From Vitis vinifera (lineage: Eukaryota; Streptophyta; Magnoliopsida; Vitales; Vitaceae), in contig NC_081815.1 of assembly GCF_030704535.1 (NCBI RefSeq), positions 17,655,001-17,719,000 on the forward strand: a DNA stretch of 64,000 nt. Reading direction: 5' to 3'. This document shows, one piece after another, positions 10,803 through 23,335 of this stretch. The number at the start of each line of letters is the position of its first letter. Positions within the stretch are counted from its first letter, which is position 1. A program made the position numbers and the translations under genes. A model generated the notes under the pieces. The model searched no databases. It saw only the letters and a list, made by a program, of their open reading frames with translations, and had not been told where the DNA came from.

Positions 10803-11744
10803 CTTCGATCACTTGTGCACACGCTTTTTTTGACCAAAGACCCATTAACGAGCTAGTATTCAACACAGAGTGGTGAGGACCCATTTCCCACTAAAATTGG
10901 GAAACAGACAAAAACCCATTCGCAAGTGGGCATTATCTTCTCCACCAGTTGGATTAACAATAGCAACAATAGATGATAAATAATCAACAAAATTTGACAT
11001 AAATTGTAAAATAATGTATTTTTTTTTATTAGAAAAAGGTTTTTAAAATTTTAAATTGGAAAAGAATAAACCAACAATGATAAAATATCAAATAGTGACT
11101 TATTGAATTCAGACCGTAAGTAGACAATGATTATTGTTTAACCACAAAGCAATACACTAAGCCCAATAGATTAATACTTAATACTTTTTTGTTGTACACA
11201 AATTTAATAAATGAAGAAACAAATCATCAATATTAATGTAGATATATAAGCTCCAGCATCAATTTTGAATATGGTAATTGTCATAATTTGGCTTCCAAGC
11301 TATCTGAAACCCAACTTAGATCATTGCATCAAAAGTTTTGTGCATAGGATTGGGATGTCCAAAGACTTTCTTAAATTTACCATTTTCCAAGGATTAGTGG
11401 ATGGGTCAAGGCCCCAAAAAAGGGGTCCAAAATTGTCAAAGAAAGGGTTGAGGCATCAAGATCGCACCCTGCGGTGGCGCATACGTGCCAGTAGGGGCCA
11501 CCCTGGCCTCCAGACAATGTAACCCTCAAATTAAATCACTTGTATATGAAAGAAATAGTCAAAACTTTGAAAATTTCAAAGAGTCACAAGTTACTAAAAA
11601 AGTACTCTTAAAACTTTGATATTTTATAATAATCTATAACTTCACTTTATACGTATACTATTCACACCATATAACATATTTTTTTGTTATTATTATCATT
11701 TTCAATAGATATCAATTTTTGGATGAAGTTTTAAGTATCTCATT

Positions 11745-12198
11745 AAAAAATCAATTAATATCTTATACGGGTAGGTAAAAGATTTTATTACATTCAACGT
11801 TATACCTCTAGACTTATTCTTAGAACTATCATTTAGGTAATCCAAATTTTTGGGTTTAAAAACGACAGCATTGCACCCCAACATAATGAATTAATCCATA
11901 TTCTATGATTCAATATTCTAACATGATCGAAATACTATATACTCTAGCGTCGTCAAGTTAAATGTTTCTACCTCAATTGAATCCTTCATCTCATGTAGTT
12001 AGTTGTACAATGCTTAAGCTTTACCTTGTACCACCTATGCACTTCAAATATCCAAAAAAAAAAAAATATTTCCAAGCATTTACTAATAGAAACTGAGCTA
12101 AGATTGAATTCAAAATTCTAGAATTTCACTTAAAGCTGACGTGAAAAACCTTCCAACCATCCAATTTTGACCAACCTTCCTTAAAATATGCCCATCAG
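11745..12198. other. Intergenic, nothing recognised
   Basis: Sequence after the end of unit B. A 60-codon open stretch on the minus strand (11702-11884) shows no family features. Confidence 0.4.
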
Positions 12199-12700
12199 TC
12201 ACATTCTAACGCGTAGGCTTTGAAGCTGAAATAAGAGCCAAAGACCAAATCTGTCACGCAATTCTTTTGCCAATTCCCTTGAATGAAACAAGCCGTGGAT
12301 GTACTGCACTACTATAGCTGATGAATCAATAAAACTTTGCATCTTAACAGTCATGGACGCCTCTGAAAAACAGCATACAACATTGATCAGTAAATTGATA
12401 TTATTATAATCTTCCATATATTGATATATGACCATTTTCTTTCAGGTTCTTCATAAACTTAACCCTAGTAGGAAGGTGAGGCAGCGAGGAGAAGACGGCA
12501 GTTCTGGTAGCCCATGCATGGAATGCAGCAAAGGACTGCTCGTATGACTTTGAAACCGCACCCTCAATGGAGTTTTCCCCGAAAATTAATCAAGCCCCGT
12601 TTCGATTAAATTCATATATATATATGAATTGGAGGAAACCAGTATGAACATACCCACTACTGAGCATTTGCTCAAACATCACTCTCAGCATGACAATTGA
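12199..12700 (-). pseudogene. ACD11-like pseudogene with deleted 5' half
   Basis: Recognisable parts: end of exon 2 (12654-12700, reading VMFEQML), exon 3 (about 12433-12578, with the A-L-to-P-H type changes but WATRTAV still readable) and exon 4 (12199-12362). All of exon 1 and most of exon 2 are missing: exon 2 joins directly at 12700 to sequence matching the region upstream of the gene A start codon. The exon 3 splice acceptor AG has become GG, and exon 4 runs past the ancestral stop. The missing start and acceptor make it non-functional. Confidence 0.88.
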
Positions 12701-13060
12701 TGGAGCTGCTTCTGAGCTTACTTGATGCTACCATCACTTTTATTTCAGTATTTTATATTGAGTTGATTTTTCAACGTGTATCTTTCAATGTGTACAAATG
12801 TATACATACGTGGAAGTTCTTCACTTTTCGTGATGAAATGAAAATGAAGTCTGCATGGAAATTAAGGCCCACGGTATTTTAGTTTCTGACCAATGACCGG
12901 CCCATTGAAGAGATATTCAAGTCCTAGTCCGAATTATGAAATGAATATGAAGTCTCCACGGAAAGGTAACCACGCACTATGTTATTTTCTGACTTAAAAG
13001 ACCCTTTGAGGAAATGTTCAACACAGGAGTGGGAGCACCCATTATTTGATTAGAAGTGAT
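12701..13060. repeat. Diverged promoter-side copies of the ACD11-like unit
   Basis: 12702-12800 matches the 5' flank of gene A (GAGCTGCTTCTGAGCTTAC). About 12885-13060 contains two further echoes of the region at 6998-7070 (GACCxxTTGA... followed by TTCAACACA and GTGGGAGxACCCA). They record older rounds of local duplication. Confidence 0.5.
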
Positions 13061-13225
13061 ATGGACCCTTTATCCTTTTTTTAGTCACATTTTCATAAAA
13101 ATGTACTTATTCTTTAATCGTAAAAATAATTATTTCTTTTAAAACTTATATGTAAATACCTGAAAAATTGAGGGTATTTATATAAAAAATTGGTTACTAC
13201 TCAAACAAAATATGAAAAAGATTAA

Positions 13226-14539
13226 AATGATGTTTGTTTTTTGGTTGAATATAAAAAACTAAAATATTTGACTTTTACTATTAAGTTAAAAGTACCTTAT
13301 TGATATTAACTAACATAACTAAAGTGAACTTGTTATCAATAAGTTTAATTTAATTATGTTGATTGATGTTAATGAATTACTTTTAACCATGGTTTTAAAA
13401 ATTGGATCGGACACGACTTTGGTCCGGTCTGGTCATTTAAACAGAAAGTGTTCAGACCGGAATTAGGTCGGTTAAATCGGTGGTCCGACCGGTGAACCGG
13501 ATAAACCGGACGGTTCCCCTTGAACCGTCCGATTCAACTTTTTTTTTTTTTCCACTATCGTCGTCCCCCACCAACAGGACCCCCACCCTGCGTTGAAAAA
13601 GCCCCTTCTTGTCGTCCCCCGCTGTTGGAAAAGCCCCCCTCCTCACCGTCTCCCGCCGACAAGACCCTACCCTTCCTCCTGCAAAGCCATCCTCCTACCC
13701 CCCGCACTGGAAGAAGAAATGAGAATCCAGAGTAATGGTCGGGTGCAATGACTTATAGAGAAGATTGAGGCGTCCGTCAGAGAGACGACCAGTTGATTTG
13801 TAGAAGAAACGACTATTGGGGAAGTTGACTGGGAAGCCGAGCTCGACAACAAGTCCGAAGTGTCAGAGTTGGAATCGTCGAAAAAGAATATAACGGGAGT
13901 GTGGTGGCATTGGGAGAGAACTAGGTTTGGGAGAGAAATGAGAAGCCATGGAAGAAGAAGGAAGAAGAAATGGGGAGGAGGAAGAAGATGAGAGAGCAGT
14001 GGAGAGTGAGAAGCCATTGCTTTTAAGAGGATTTGCCCTTTCCTCGTTTACCCTAGGACGCGTTTGGCAATATGCATTTATTAAAAATTAAATAAAAATA
14101 AAATTGTAATTTATTAGAATAAATTTAAGAATGTTTAAATATATTTTTTTTTAACAAATAAATAATTAAAAAAATTAAAAACTCACATTCCATGTTTTTG
14201 CCATTTTTTTTTCTTTTTAAATAGGCATGTGAATTTTCCTTCCATGATTAAAGAAGAATCATGACTATTGAGAATAATTTAATGATTTTCAAATAAAATT
14301 TTAATTTTTAAATAATATATAAATTATTATTTTTATTTTTATAATTATTTTAAATTTTAATAATTTATAAATTATATATTTATGACGTCACCGGTTCGAC
14401 TGCCGATCCGACCAATGAGCCGTGAACCAATAACTTTTTCAGTTGAATGACCGGTCCGGTTTTGAAAATATTGCTTTTAACTGAATAAAAAAATCAAATA
14501 TTTTGACTTTTTCTATTCAACCAAAAAACAAATATCACC
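13226..14539. mobile_element. MITE, Harbinger-type, interrupted by a hAT-like insertion
   Basis: Outer arms 13226-13387 and 14474-14539 are inverted repeats over about 65 bp (TTTGTTTTTTGGTTGAATA on the left, its complement on the right), flanked by TAA at 13223-13225 and 14540-14542. Without the nested element the MITE would be about 220 bp. It resembles the intronic MITE at 9721. Confidence 0.8.
13388..14473. mobile_element. hAT-like non-autonomous element, copy 1 (1086 bp)
   Basis: Ends CATGGTTTTAAAAATTGGAT and CGGTTTTGAAAATATTG are imperfect inverted repeats. A perfect 8-bp duplication CTTTTAAC flanks it (13380-13387 and 14474-14481), the length made by hAT transposases. Interior is rich in CCGGTTCAACCGG-type motifs and a C-rich block (13560-13700). 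The open stretch 13667-14017 on the minus strand looks like low complexity, not transposase. Confidence 0.88.
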
Positions 14540-14789
14540 TAAATTTACAAATATGAAGATTATTTCATCCATTTTAACCAATTAATTTTACAAATAATAT
14601 ACTCATAATTGATGAAAATTAAGTGACAAAGAGAAAAAAAATCCCGATAGAAGCGAAAATTTCCTCAAATTTTTAAAAATTTTATAAATATGAGAAAAAA
14701 ACCCATGATAATAAAAATAACAAACCTAGGAAATATCGATCTTTCAATGCATCTTCCTAGATCTTGTGTCGAAAGACTCGAACACGACC

Positions 14790-14910
14790 TAACAATGACC
14801 CTTTGAACAAATATTCAATATAGAGGTGAGAGTACCCATAACCCATTAAAATATTTGAGGAAAGGAGATTTTCTCTACCAGTTGAATAACCATATAGTAT
14901 GGGCATAAAT
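14790..14910. repeat. Relic of ACD11-like unit 5' flank
   Basis: GACCCTTTGAACAAATATTC followed by GTGAGAGTACCCA is close to 13001-13050 and to 7005-7060 in unit A. No adjacent exon is recognisable, so this is a stranded promoter-side fragment. Confidence 0.4.
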
Positions 14911-16826
14911 TACTTTTACATTTCAATAGATGACAAATATTTTTATTCAGTCTCTGGATTTAAACTCTTATACTAAATATAAAGATATATTATAAATGAT
15001 AAGTACTAATCTACAAAATTTGAAATTAAATATATTGATATAAAATTAAATTTCATTTACAAGCTAGTTTGTGAGTTTTATTTCTATAATGTGAAAAGAA
15101 AAGTTGTTTTAATTTGGTCAATAAGAAATTGGTCGATTTTGTGCAAATTAATTTCATTTTGATTAAATGGGTCAAAAAGGTTTTTGGAATGAACCATGGA
15201 ATAATAATTTTGTCATGAACAATTAACCTTCCCCTTCCTCCAAGGTCTCTTTTTCTCTCTAAATTTTTAGGGTGTACATGAAAGTGATTTGAAAGAAGGA
15301 AGTAGACCAAAGCACATGCATAGCCAAAGTTCCCCAATCTATGTGAATGCTCACACTAATTTTTAAGACATTGAGCCCATCTAGAGCATGTCATTCATAG
15401 CATTTTTATAGGTTTTGTGTAATATAGAGTATGTTTTGTGGTATATATATATATATATATATATATTTTTTTAATTTAAAAAAATTGTTTTTAAAAATTC
15501 ATAGCATTGTCTTATTGTGGTTCTCAATTTCTAATTATAAAAAATAAAGTGAAATAAAGAATAGTTTTAATGGAGGAGTATAAATTGTTTTTATCAATTT
15601 TAAAAAATAAAAAATATATAAAGGAACTAAAAAATCATAAAAAATAAATAAATTTGAGTACGATATCAATCTTTTTTTTTTTTTTTTCATCCACAATCCA
15701 ATACCGATGCTAAAAATCTTCAAATATGATTTTTCTTTTAAATTATATGAGTTTTTCTAAATTTCTTTGAATTTCTCTAAATTTTTTCATCTAACAAAAA
15801 AATTTCAAATTAAGTTATACATTAATTTTATTAATTTTTATAAATAATTTAAAATTCAAAATTGATTTAATAATTAGTGCTAGAAAGTTATAAAACCCAA
15901 TAACATTAGAAAGTCACACAAAAAATCTACGCAAGTAAACTTCAAAATAACTAAGAATTAAAGCATTGGATTTTAGGCATAGTGATCCAATTAATGGTTA
16001 GAAATTTATGTATAAACATCGGTCCACAAAACTCTATTATGTCTTTTACACACATAATTATTTTTTTATAATTTTTTTTAGTAGAGAAATGAATTTCAAT
16101 TAATAAGTTCAATAATTTTAAATGAATTTGAATCTAAAAAAAAAAGATCATATTAGTACAAAAAATAATAAACCAAAATTAATACATTTTAAATCATGAC
16201 TTTGTTATTTCTCTTGTATATACAATTATATTTTTTTTGAAGTCTATGCAATTTAAAAGAAATCTTAATAAAATGGTGTATTTGACATTTAGGTATAACA
16301 TAGGACTGACATTACATTAAAAAAAAAGTTATGGAAATAAATTGATATATGGGTGAAAATATAATAATGATTTTAATAATCTACCCTATTTATAAAAATT
16401 AAATAATTTTAAAACATTGTAATTTTTTAATTAATTTTAATTTTATTTATTTTCATATTTTCTATGGTAAATCAAACAAAAAAAGTTTCTTCAATACTTT
16501 TATTGCTGAGTTGTTTAGGATTTATACACTCACTGAAGGGCCTAGCAGAGCTGTGGGCCACCTTGCCAAGCCAACAAGGCCTTACCCAAGAGATTAATTT
16601 GGGCCATCCCTCCTAAACATTAGTTCGGCCCATGGTCAGACAAGATGGTTTATAGACTAATAGCTTAATGGGCAAAACATAAGGAAAGCCTGTAATGGTT
16701 GGAGTGTAGATATCTATAGGGGATCATATAGGGGCATGTTATTATTTTAGATTCAACCAATTGGATTAATTACGCCGTACACAACAACAAATGGATATAT
16801 ACCTGGCAGTGGATGTATATAGGCTA
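14911..16826. other. AT-rich intergenic DNA
   Basis: Contains a (TA)n microsatellite at 15442-15466. A somewhat GC-richer block lies at about 16500-16750 without an identifiable gene. Several minus-strand open stretches are short and compositionally biased. Confidence 0.4.
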
Positions 16827-17137
16827 GCTATTGGTTTTTGAAAAATTTGAGAAAAAATGTAAGAAAAAGAAAATAAAGAGGAAATGTAAAAAGAAATAAA
16901 AAATGAAAGAAAAAAATAATAATTTAAAATCAATAAATTATTTTTGAGTGCTACATCAAACATCCCATTTTAAATTATTTCTCTCTTTTATATAAAGATT
17001 AAATAATTTTAAAATAAATAATTTTTTAATTAATTTTAATCATATTTGATTTTTTTTTTTTCATATTTTTATAGTGAAATCAAATATTTTTATTAATATT
17101 TTTTTTTACTTTTCAATACTTTCCAAAAACCAAAACA
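16827..17137. mobile_element. MITE, Harbinger-type family 1
   Basis: Begins near TTGGTTTTTGAAAAATTTGA and ends TTTCCAAAAACCAAAACATA; the core is the AT-rich sequence shared by the copies at 18741 and 55266. Terminal bases have drifted and no target duplication is clear. Confidence 0.6.
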
Positions 17138-17188
17138 TATTGATAGTGAAGTAGGGCTTTGAAGTTTACATGGGAATTGTTCATGTAG

Positions 17189-17430
17189 GATATTTGGTTC
17201 CATAAAATTTGAGGAAAAATACTAAAAAAAAAAGAAGCAAAGAAAAATTAAGGGAAAAATAAAAAATAAATTTTAAAAATTTTTATATGGTTATTAACCC
17301 ATTTAATATATATAGATTAAATACTTTTAAAATTATGTTTAATTTTTTTTTTTAATAGTAAAACCATGAGAAAATAATTTTCTTTTAATATTTCTTTTTC
17401 TTTTCTTAATACGTTCCCCAACCAAGTATA
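17189..17430. mobile_element. MITE, Harbinger-type family 1, short copy
   Basis: TATTTGGTTCCATAAAATTT at the left and CGTTCCCCAACCAAGTATA at the right are inverted, with the family core between them, shortened internally. Confidence 0.55.
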
Positions 17431-17542
17431 GAGTAGAAATTCTTAATACCCTTACACGATCAAAATCACAAGAGACATAAAAGCAGTGACAACATATTAT
17501 TAATTATAATTATATTATACACTACAAGCAACAAGTTGAGAA

Positions 17543-18552
17543 TCAAACCATCCCAAGCAGTTCATTGCCTGAGCACCTGGAGCGGAATAACTTGTCAATG
17601 TACTGTAAGACAGAAGCCGATGCAGTCACGTACTTTTGCATCTGAACATTAGCAGTGGCCTCTGAAAACAACATGAAATTGTGTTTGATATTCTATTAGA
17701 ATCTTGAACAAAATGCAAAACATTCTAATATTGTTTCAAATGAAAGGTGTTTGATGGAATTCAATTACCATCTTCATTCAGGTTCCTCAGGAGTTGTGCC
17801 TTTGTTGGGAGGGTTATCATCGCAGCAGAAACACCTGTCCTTATCAGCCATCCATGGTAGGGTGCAAATACCTGCTTATAAGCCGTAGAGACCGGACCGA
17901 CAATAGAGTTTCCCCTGGCAATTTTCACCATCTTAGCTATATAATATAAAGTGTTCGATATTTCATATATGGGTCAAAGAAAATAACGGAAAGACTGTTC
18001 TATGATGTTTTGGAGAATAGAAAACTGTTTTTTATTTTCTGATTGCTAAACTTGTTTTCAAAAACAGTTGATTTACCAAACATGGCCATACCCTCTAGCT
18101 AGAATTTGCTCAAACATGATCTTTAGCATGTCCACTGATCGCTTCACTCTCACAAGGTTCCTTGAATGACTGTTAGAATCCTTTTCACAATTCTTTCTGA
18201 TATCGGAGTGAAGCAAGGATTCCAGAGTATGTACTGATTTTTCAGCTTCTGCAAGATCATCCACCTTATCTCCATATACACCAAATGGCCAAGGCGTTGA
18301 GATCAAGCAAATACATTAAAGGTTTAAGCGATATATAATTCTATAGTTACGATGATCAGATACGTATACCTTAGCAGAAAACTCCTTCTCTGCAAACTTG
18401 AAGACTCCTAAACTACTCAAGAGAGGAGAAAGGAGGCGGCAAGCTCGAACCAGCCGACCGATTTCCACGTATGGCCTCGGAGAATTCACAGTTTGGGCTA
18501 CCTCACTGAAGGCATCAGCTACGGTCGTCAAAATTCCTGAATTTTTCGCCAT
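17543..18552 (-). CDS. ACD11-like glycolipid transfer protein, gene C (206 aa)
   Basis: Exons 18370-18552, 18092-18264, 17769-17914 and 17543-17661 (183+173+146+119 nt), with GT-AG borders and no stops, encoding 206 residues, exactly the length of Arabidopsis ACD11. Landmarks: VNSPRP near residue 22, GVFKFAEKEFSAK at the exon 1 end (one residue shorter than relatives, which read GIAFKF), VDDL opening exon 2, RNLVRVKRS with both head-group arginines, APYHGW with the conserved His, and a Tyr-Ile-Asp-Lys-Leu-Phe helix near the C-terminus. The ACD11 Asp60 position is Glu. It is clearly more diverged than A and B are from each other. The start is the ATG that gives the family N-terminus; an in-frame upstream extension is not used by relatives. 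Confidence 0.92.
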
Positions 18553-18740
18553 GGGAGACAGCTCTACGAGCCTAATTAGTTTAATTATATTGTTGCTTAA
18601 TTTCTCTTGGCTGATAATATAGTAGTGGTAAATGCGGCTTAAGAACAACGCAGAAGAGAACCTTGTACGAAACTGAAAATACCATCTTCAAATGGGGCCT
18701 AGAGGCATATATCCGAATTCAAACATCTGTCGAATACTTA

Positions 18741-19060
18741 GGCTATGTTTAGTTCATGGAAAATTTGAGAGAAAATGCAAATAAAGGAAACTAAGGAGGA
18801 AAAGTAGAAGAAAATACAAAGTGAAGGAAAATAAAAAATAAATTTAAAGTTAATAAATTAATTTTATTTGTTACTTCAAACTCATTTAATTTATTTTAAT
18901 TTATCGATTAAATAATTTAAAAATGCATAAGTTTTTAACTAATTTTAATTATATTTGACTTTTTTTAATATTTTCTATAGACAATCAAATATAAAACAAA
19001 AATAATTTTTTTTAACATTTTTTTTCTTTCCTTGGTGCATTTTAGGAACCAAACTTAACC
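18741..19060. mobile_element. MITE, Harbinger-type family 1, with TTA duplication (320 bp)
   Basis: GGCTATGTTTAGTTC at the left and GGAACCAAACTTAACC at the right are inverted repeats; TTA is present at 18738-18740 and 19061-19063. It lies about 190 bp upstream of the gene C start codon, in the promoter region. Confidence 0.82.
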
Positions 19061-20269
19061 TTAAGTAATAAAACATTTTAATCCAAGTAACCTTGTAAAC
19101 CTCTTTTTTATTTCTAGACAAGTTAATAGAGTTTAAAATTTTTAATTTTGTGTCAATTATGTGATAAATTGTTAGTCTCTTACTTTATGGTATGCTTTAA
19201 AATATATTAAATTTGGGTTCTCTTTATATCTATCTCATCAACCATGAGCTCTTGTACTACTAGGTGCCCGCCACTTTTTCTTATATCTCCACCTGCTCAA
19301 TATGGGCTTTACTTGCTCATCTCTATCTCATAATTTTTTCTATCTAGAATTTTTATACAAATATTTCAAATAACTTTTTTTATTCTCTAAGAAAAATAAT
19401 ATTATAATGATGTATTAACATAAGAAGTATTTTATACAATATTTTTTACTAAAATAAATATATGCCAATTAAGAACATAAGCAAGTTGGGTCTTATTACA
19501 AGAACCAACCACTATTCCTTAATATTGATATTCTTATCCACAAGTCATCGGGCGAGGATATATGTTGCTTATTCTAACCTCATCAAGCACATATGTGCAT
19601 GAGTTAGGAAATTTTGCAAGCGTTGGATTCTTTTCCTATCTTGGGAAAGGAATTTAAATTTATTGTGTCTTAGAATCCTATAGGAATAATTAAGTAGGGA
19701 ACTACTAGAACAACTCGATATATATACTAATTAGGGTGCTTTGGATTTATGGGCACTCCTTCATTTTCTCTTTCACTTCTGCAATTCTAGTCAATGTTGT
19801 CATTGGCTTTGGACAATGTTGTAATATGTTCTTTATTAGTAACCACGTATTGCTCCTCATTAAAAATTCACTATGCCATTTTTCATCCCAAATACACTTG
19901 ATCATCTGCATTAATGTTATGGAGACATCACTGCTTATCATAACAACACTTCTATCTCCTCCTTCATATTGTGTTGAATACTAAGAATTCTCTAGACCAT
20001 CTACCTCAACCCACTTATCAGATTCCTCATTTCAATTCTTATCAGCTTGTCATTTCTATAAGGACTATGAAAGTTTATGATCTTGTATCATAGAATGGCC
20101 TAGAAGAGGAGGAGAATAAATAGTCTTTCTTTTATAGCCTAAAAATCAAAATTTTAATTTTTATGTTCCTTAATTAAATATATTCAATTAATAAAACAAA
20201 GAAAAATTATGTTGAGATAGAGCTCTTAAAAACAAGACAAGGTGTACCAAAGTTAAACTTGACTTTCTA
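19061..20269. other. Intergenic; partial local duplicate, no gene
   Basis: About 19240-19480 resembles 22660-22780 (shared CTTATATCTC, and TTTTTACTAAAA followed by AATATATGCCAA). The 64-codon minus-strand stretch at 19747-19941 was examined but matches no family I recognise. Confidence 0.4.
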
Positions 20270-21480
20270 ATTTCTATTCTTTTGCATTGATATTCATTTG
20301 GGCATTCAGGCCAGCATCACTTGCATTGTATATGACTTAGATGCATTAGGAGTTGTACAAAAGATCTAAGTCATGAGTTCCTTGCAAGGTTGATGAGTTG
20401 TTCACAATTGGTTCATGGACTTAGACAATTCATATGAGGCTATAGTGTATCTCCTAATTGGAGGGATGATTGGTCATAGTCATCAGGATGAATTTAACAT
20501 GATGAGTGTACTAGTGTGCATGATTAAATATGGGATAAGACTTACAGTAAATCATGATATTGGTCATCGAGTACTCATGATTCACCAAGCTACTATATTG
20601 CATGAACTCTTAACCTTAAGAAGATATTGAGCTTGTGTTGATGTCATCAAGAGGCTTTGACCTGTAGGTAAGACCTTAAAGTGAGACCTTAAGGTTGTCA
20701 TCTATTCCCTACAGATTAAGTTACTATTGATGGAGGTTGGTGAAAACAGGTATTCTCAACAGAGGCACCATAATGTCTCTTGGGATTGAGATAGTGTGCC
20801 CTCTTAGGTAATCCTAAGGATATGTGATCATAAAATCTATGGTCGTAGTAATTCTTTAAGGAGAACTTAAAATATGTTTTTTATAAGTTAGAATATGTCA
20901 ATTGATCATAAAGTGGGAGGATTTATAACTAAAGGATTAGAGAGGGGATATTGAAAGGATGATAGCATTTACTTTATTATATCACAAATACTAATTCATG
21001 GGGAGTCTACATGCAATGGATAGTAGGTCATGAACCCAAGCTTTGTCTCATTGTAATATTATAGAATACTAAAGCGTAGTTTACTCTCTTTAGTGAAATG
21101 TAAAGTCAATTTCAGAATTAGACTCTGAGAGAGCTAGTATTTTCCTATGGATCTTCATAGTCCCTACTTTAGCTCCTACTTCATGGTGGCACATATGTTT
21201 GAGGGATTTTGGGTTTGTAGTTCATAAGTGTGCATAAGGGCATTTTGGTAAAAATGCAATATTACACTAGATCTTATGAATGTTCTTTCTAGATTGGGTT
21301 AATTCATTAATTGTGATATAATAGGACTAATTAATTAAGACCCAAGTGGATTAGATTAGGTGACCCAAGCCCAATTTGGGCTCAAGTCACTTAAGCCCAC
21401 AAGGGAGCCTATCTCTCAAGGGTTTAGGGCTTAGACTTTTACACCTTTTGGCATTGTCTTCCAGAGAGAAAGAAAGAGTG
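20270..21480 (+). repeat. Dispersed repeat, copy 1 (possible LTR fragment)
   Basis: Homologous to the reverse complement of about 51460-52480: shared landmarks are AAGAGGCTTTGACCT, TTGATGGAGGTTG, GTAGTAATTCTTT and AGTCACTTAAGCCCA-like sequence. Length, dispersed distribution and lack of coding suggest an LTR or LTR-derived repeat, but the ends were not fixed. Confidence 0.55.
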
Positions 21481-22834
21481 CAAAACCTAGCCAACCTTAA
21501 GAGAGTAATAGAAACTTGCCTTTCTCTTATGCCTAAATCTATGAAGGGAGAATTAGGCGGAATCCTTGGGCAGATGAGATCTACGATGCCCACGACATCT
21601 TTTTTGGATTGGATTTGATTCAATTTGGAAACAACCAAATCATAGGTATGGACACTGTCTCTAGATCTATATTTGTTATTGGTTTTTGATGTCATGTTTT
21701 TCACTGCATTAGATCTAGAAAAGTATATGACTAGATTGCATGCACTCTATAGGATCCACGACTTGGGAACAGAGTAATCCAAAGTTCCCTACAAATTAAT
21801 CCCATGTCGAACATGAGATAAGAATAGGAAGAAAGAAACCCTTTCATTGATCACCCATTTTTGAATTGTACTAATCCTATAACTAAAGGATAAAAAAAAA
21901 AAAAAAAAAAAAGTAACAAGCTTGGCAGTGAAGAAGATTTAGCTATGGGGATAGTTAAGTTCTTTTGTCCATCTTATTTATAATAATTCATGCCCTATTG
22001 ATTTTAGCTCACGGATCAATTCTCTAGGATTGATTGCAATCCTAATGTACCTTCTTGATTGTGAGTCTTTTTTTTTTATTGCGCCATACTTCTATTGATT
22101 GCATTCTTCATTTTTAGGCTTGAGTGCAAAGATATATGATAGTTAGTGATCCTAGTTTTTATTCCTAATTTGTTCTTCCATGTCGTGCTTCCCTTTAGCT
22201 TGCATGTCCATGTCATTTTCTTGTATTAGATTTACGATCCCATAATTGTCTCCTTATCCATTACTCCATTTTTTATACCTCAAATTTCCATTCAAATTCC
22301 ATTAGTTTTAGCAGTTACCAAGTATAACTCCCATAAACTTCTCTACTTTCCATAACCATGTTTTATTAATGTCTTGGTGTAGGTGATTTTTCCCTTCACT
22401 TATATTTTCTTTCCCTTTTCTCCTTATTTCTAAAATTTTTCCCATTTATGTTTTGCCATATGGGTAATCATTGTAATGCCCAAACAAAAGTATGTAAGGA
22501 TTTAATATGGTTTACCCAACTATACCTTTATCCATGCATGGATAAGAAAGAATAATCCGACCATAGAGAATATATAAAGGATAGAGAAGATAAATACAAC
22601 TATCTAGTCTTAAAACATCACATGTTTTCTTGCTTCTTTTGTCTATACTTTAAACCATGAGTATCACTCCCCCAATTCCTTATATCTCTACCTATTTGTT
22701 ATAAGCTTAAAAGAATCACAATAATTTATCAAGATTGGAAATACTTTTTACTAAAAGGAATATATGCCAAGTAGGAATTTGAAACACTTTCCAACAATGG
22801 ATCCCAATGCTTAATGTTCATAGAGAATGTTCAA
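21481..22834. other. Intergenic with a poly-A tract
   Basis: A run of more than 20 A residues lies at 21891-21912. No gene recognised. Short open stretches at 21376-21618 (+) and 21387-21704 (-) overlap each other and look incidental. Confidence 0.4.
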
Positions 22835-22905
22835 ATAACGGGTCACCTCTTTCATGTTGTTAGCACTCTTTGTGAGAAGCTCTCTCTTCTTCCCTTGATC
22901 CAATG
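22835..22905 (-). pseudogene. Relic of ACD11-like exon 1
   Basis: Minus strand reads GGGAAGAAGAGAGAGCTTCT followed by ...ATGAAAGAGGTGAC, matching gene A exon 1 codons for KREKLLTRMADCIKEVAD. The start codon position reads ATTG instead of ATG. The remaining exons were not found nearby. It marks a former additional gene copy. Confidence 0.55.
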
Positions 22906-23300
22906 AAGACAATTAGAGCATGTTTGATACTAGTCAACTAATTTTAATTATACTATTTTTAAATTTTATTTAATTGATTATCGAAAATATAAAAATGATC
23001 ATAATAATCTTCTTAAGAAGTATCTTTTGAATTTTTTGTAAAGTAATTAATATTAAAAAAATGTAAATTTATAAATAAAATTTTAAAAAATTATACACAT
23101 ATTATTATTTCTTGTATATCTTAAATACATTCAAACTAAATAGATTGTTATTTTAATAATAAATTTGTTGAGTAAATGTATTTTAGCTTTTGAACATATT
23201 ATTACTAAAAGCGAAGATTGTTTTAGATTTCTTTTATAAGTTTTGATTAATTTCTATTTAATTAATATATAGTTTTGATTAAAAATTATGTTGATATTTC

Positions 23301-23335
<35 letters not shown>

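Larger units (their letters stand above)
7962..11744. repeat. Tandem segmental duplication, unit B (3.78 kb)
   Basis: Second copy of 4399-7961. It begins abruptly inside family 1 MITE sequence, so its first 268 bp (7962-8229) are a truncated MITE. Length excess over A is mainly the MITE plus TSD (269 bp), offset by small indels including loss of the extra 57-bp repeat. Confidence 0.95.

Noticed and set aside
13667..14017. 116-codon frame with a signal-peptide-like start
   Set aside because: Lies within the hAT-like element, low complexity, not shared with copy 2, no transposase motif.
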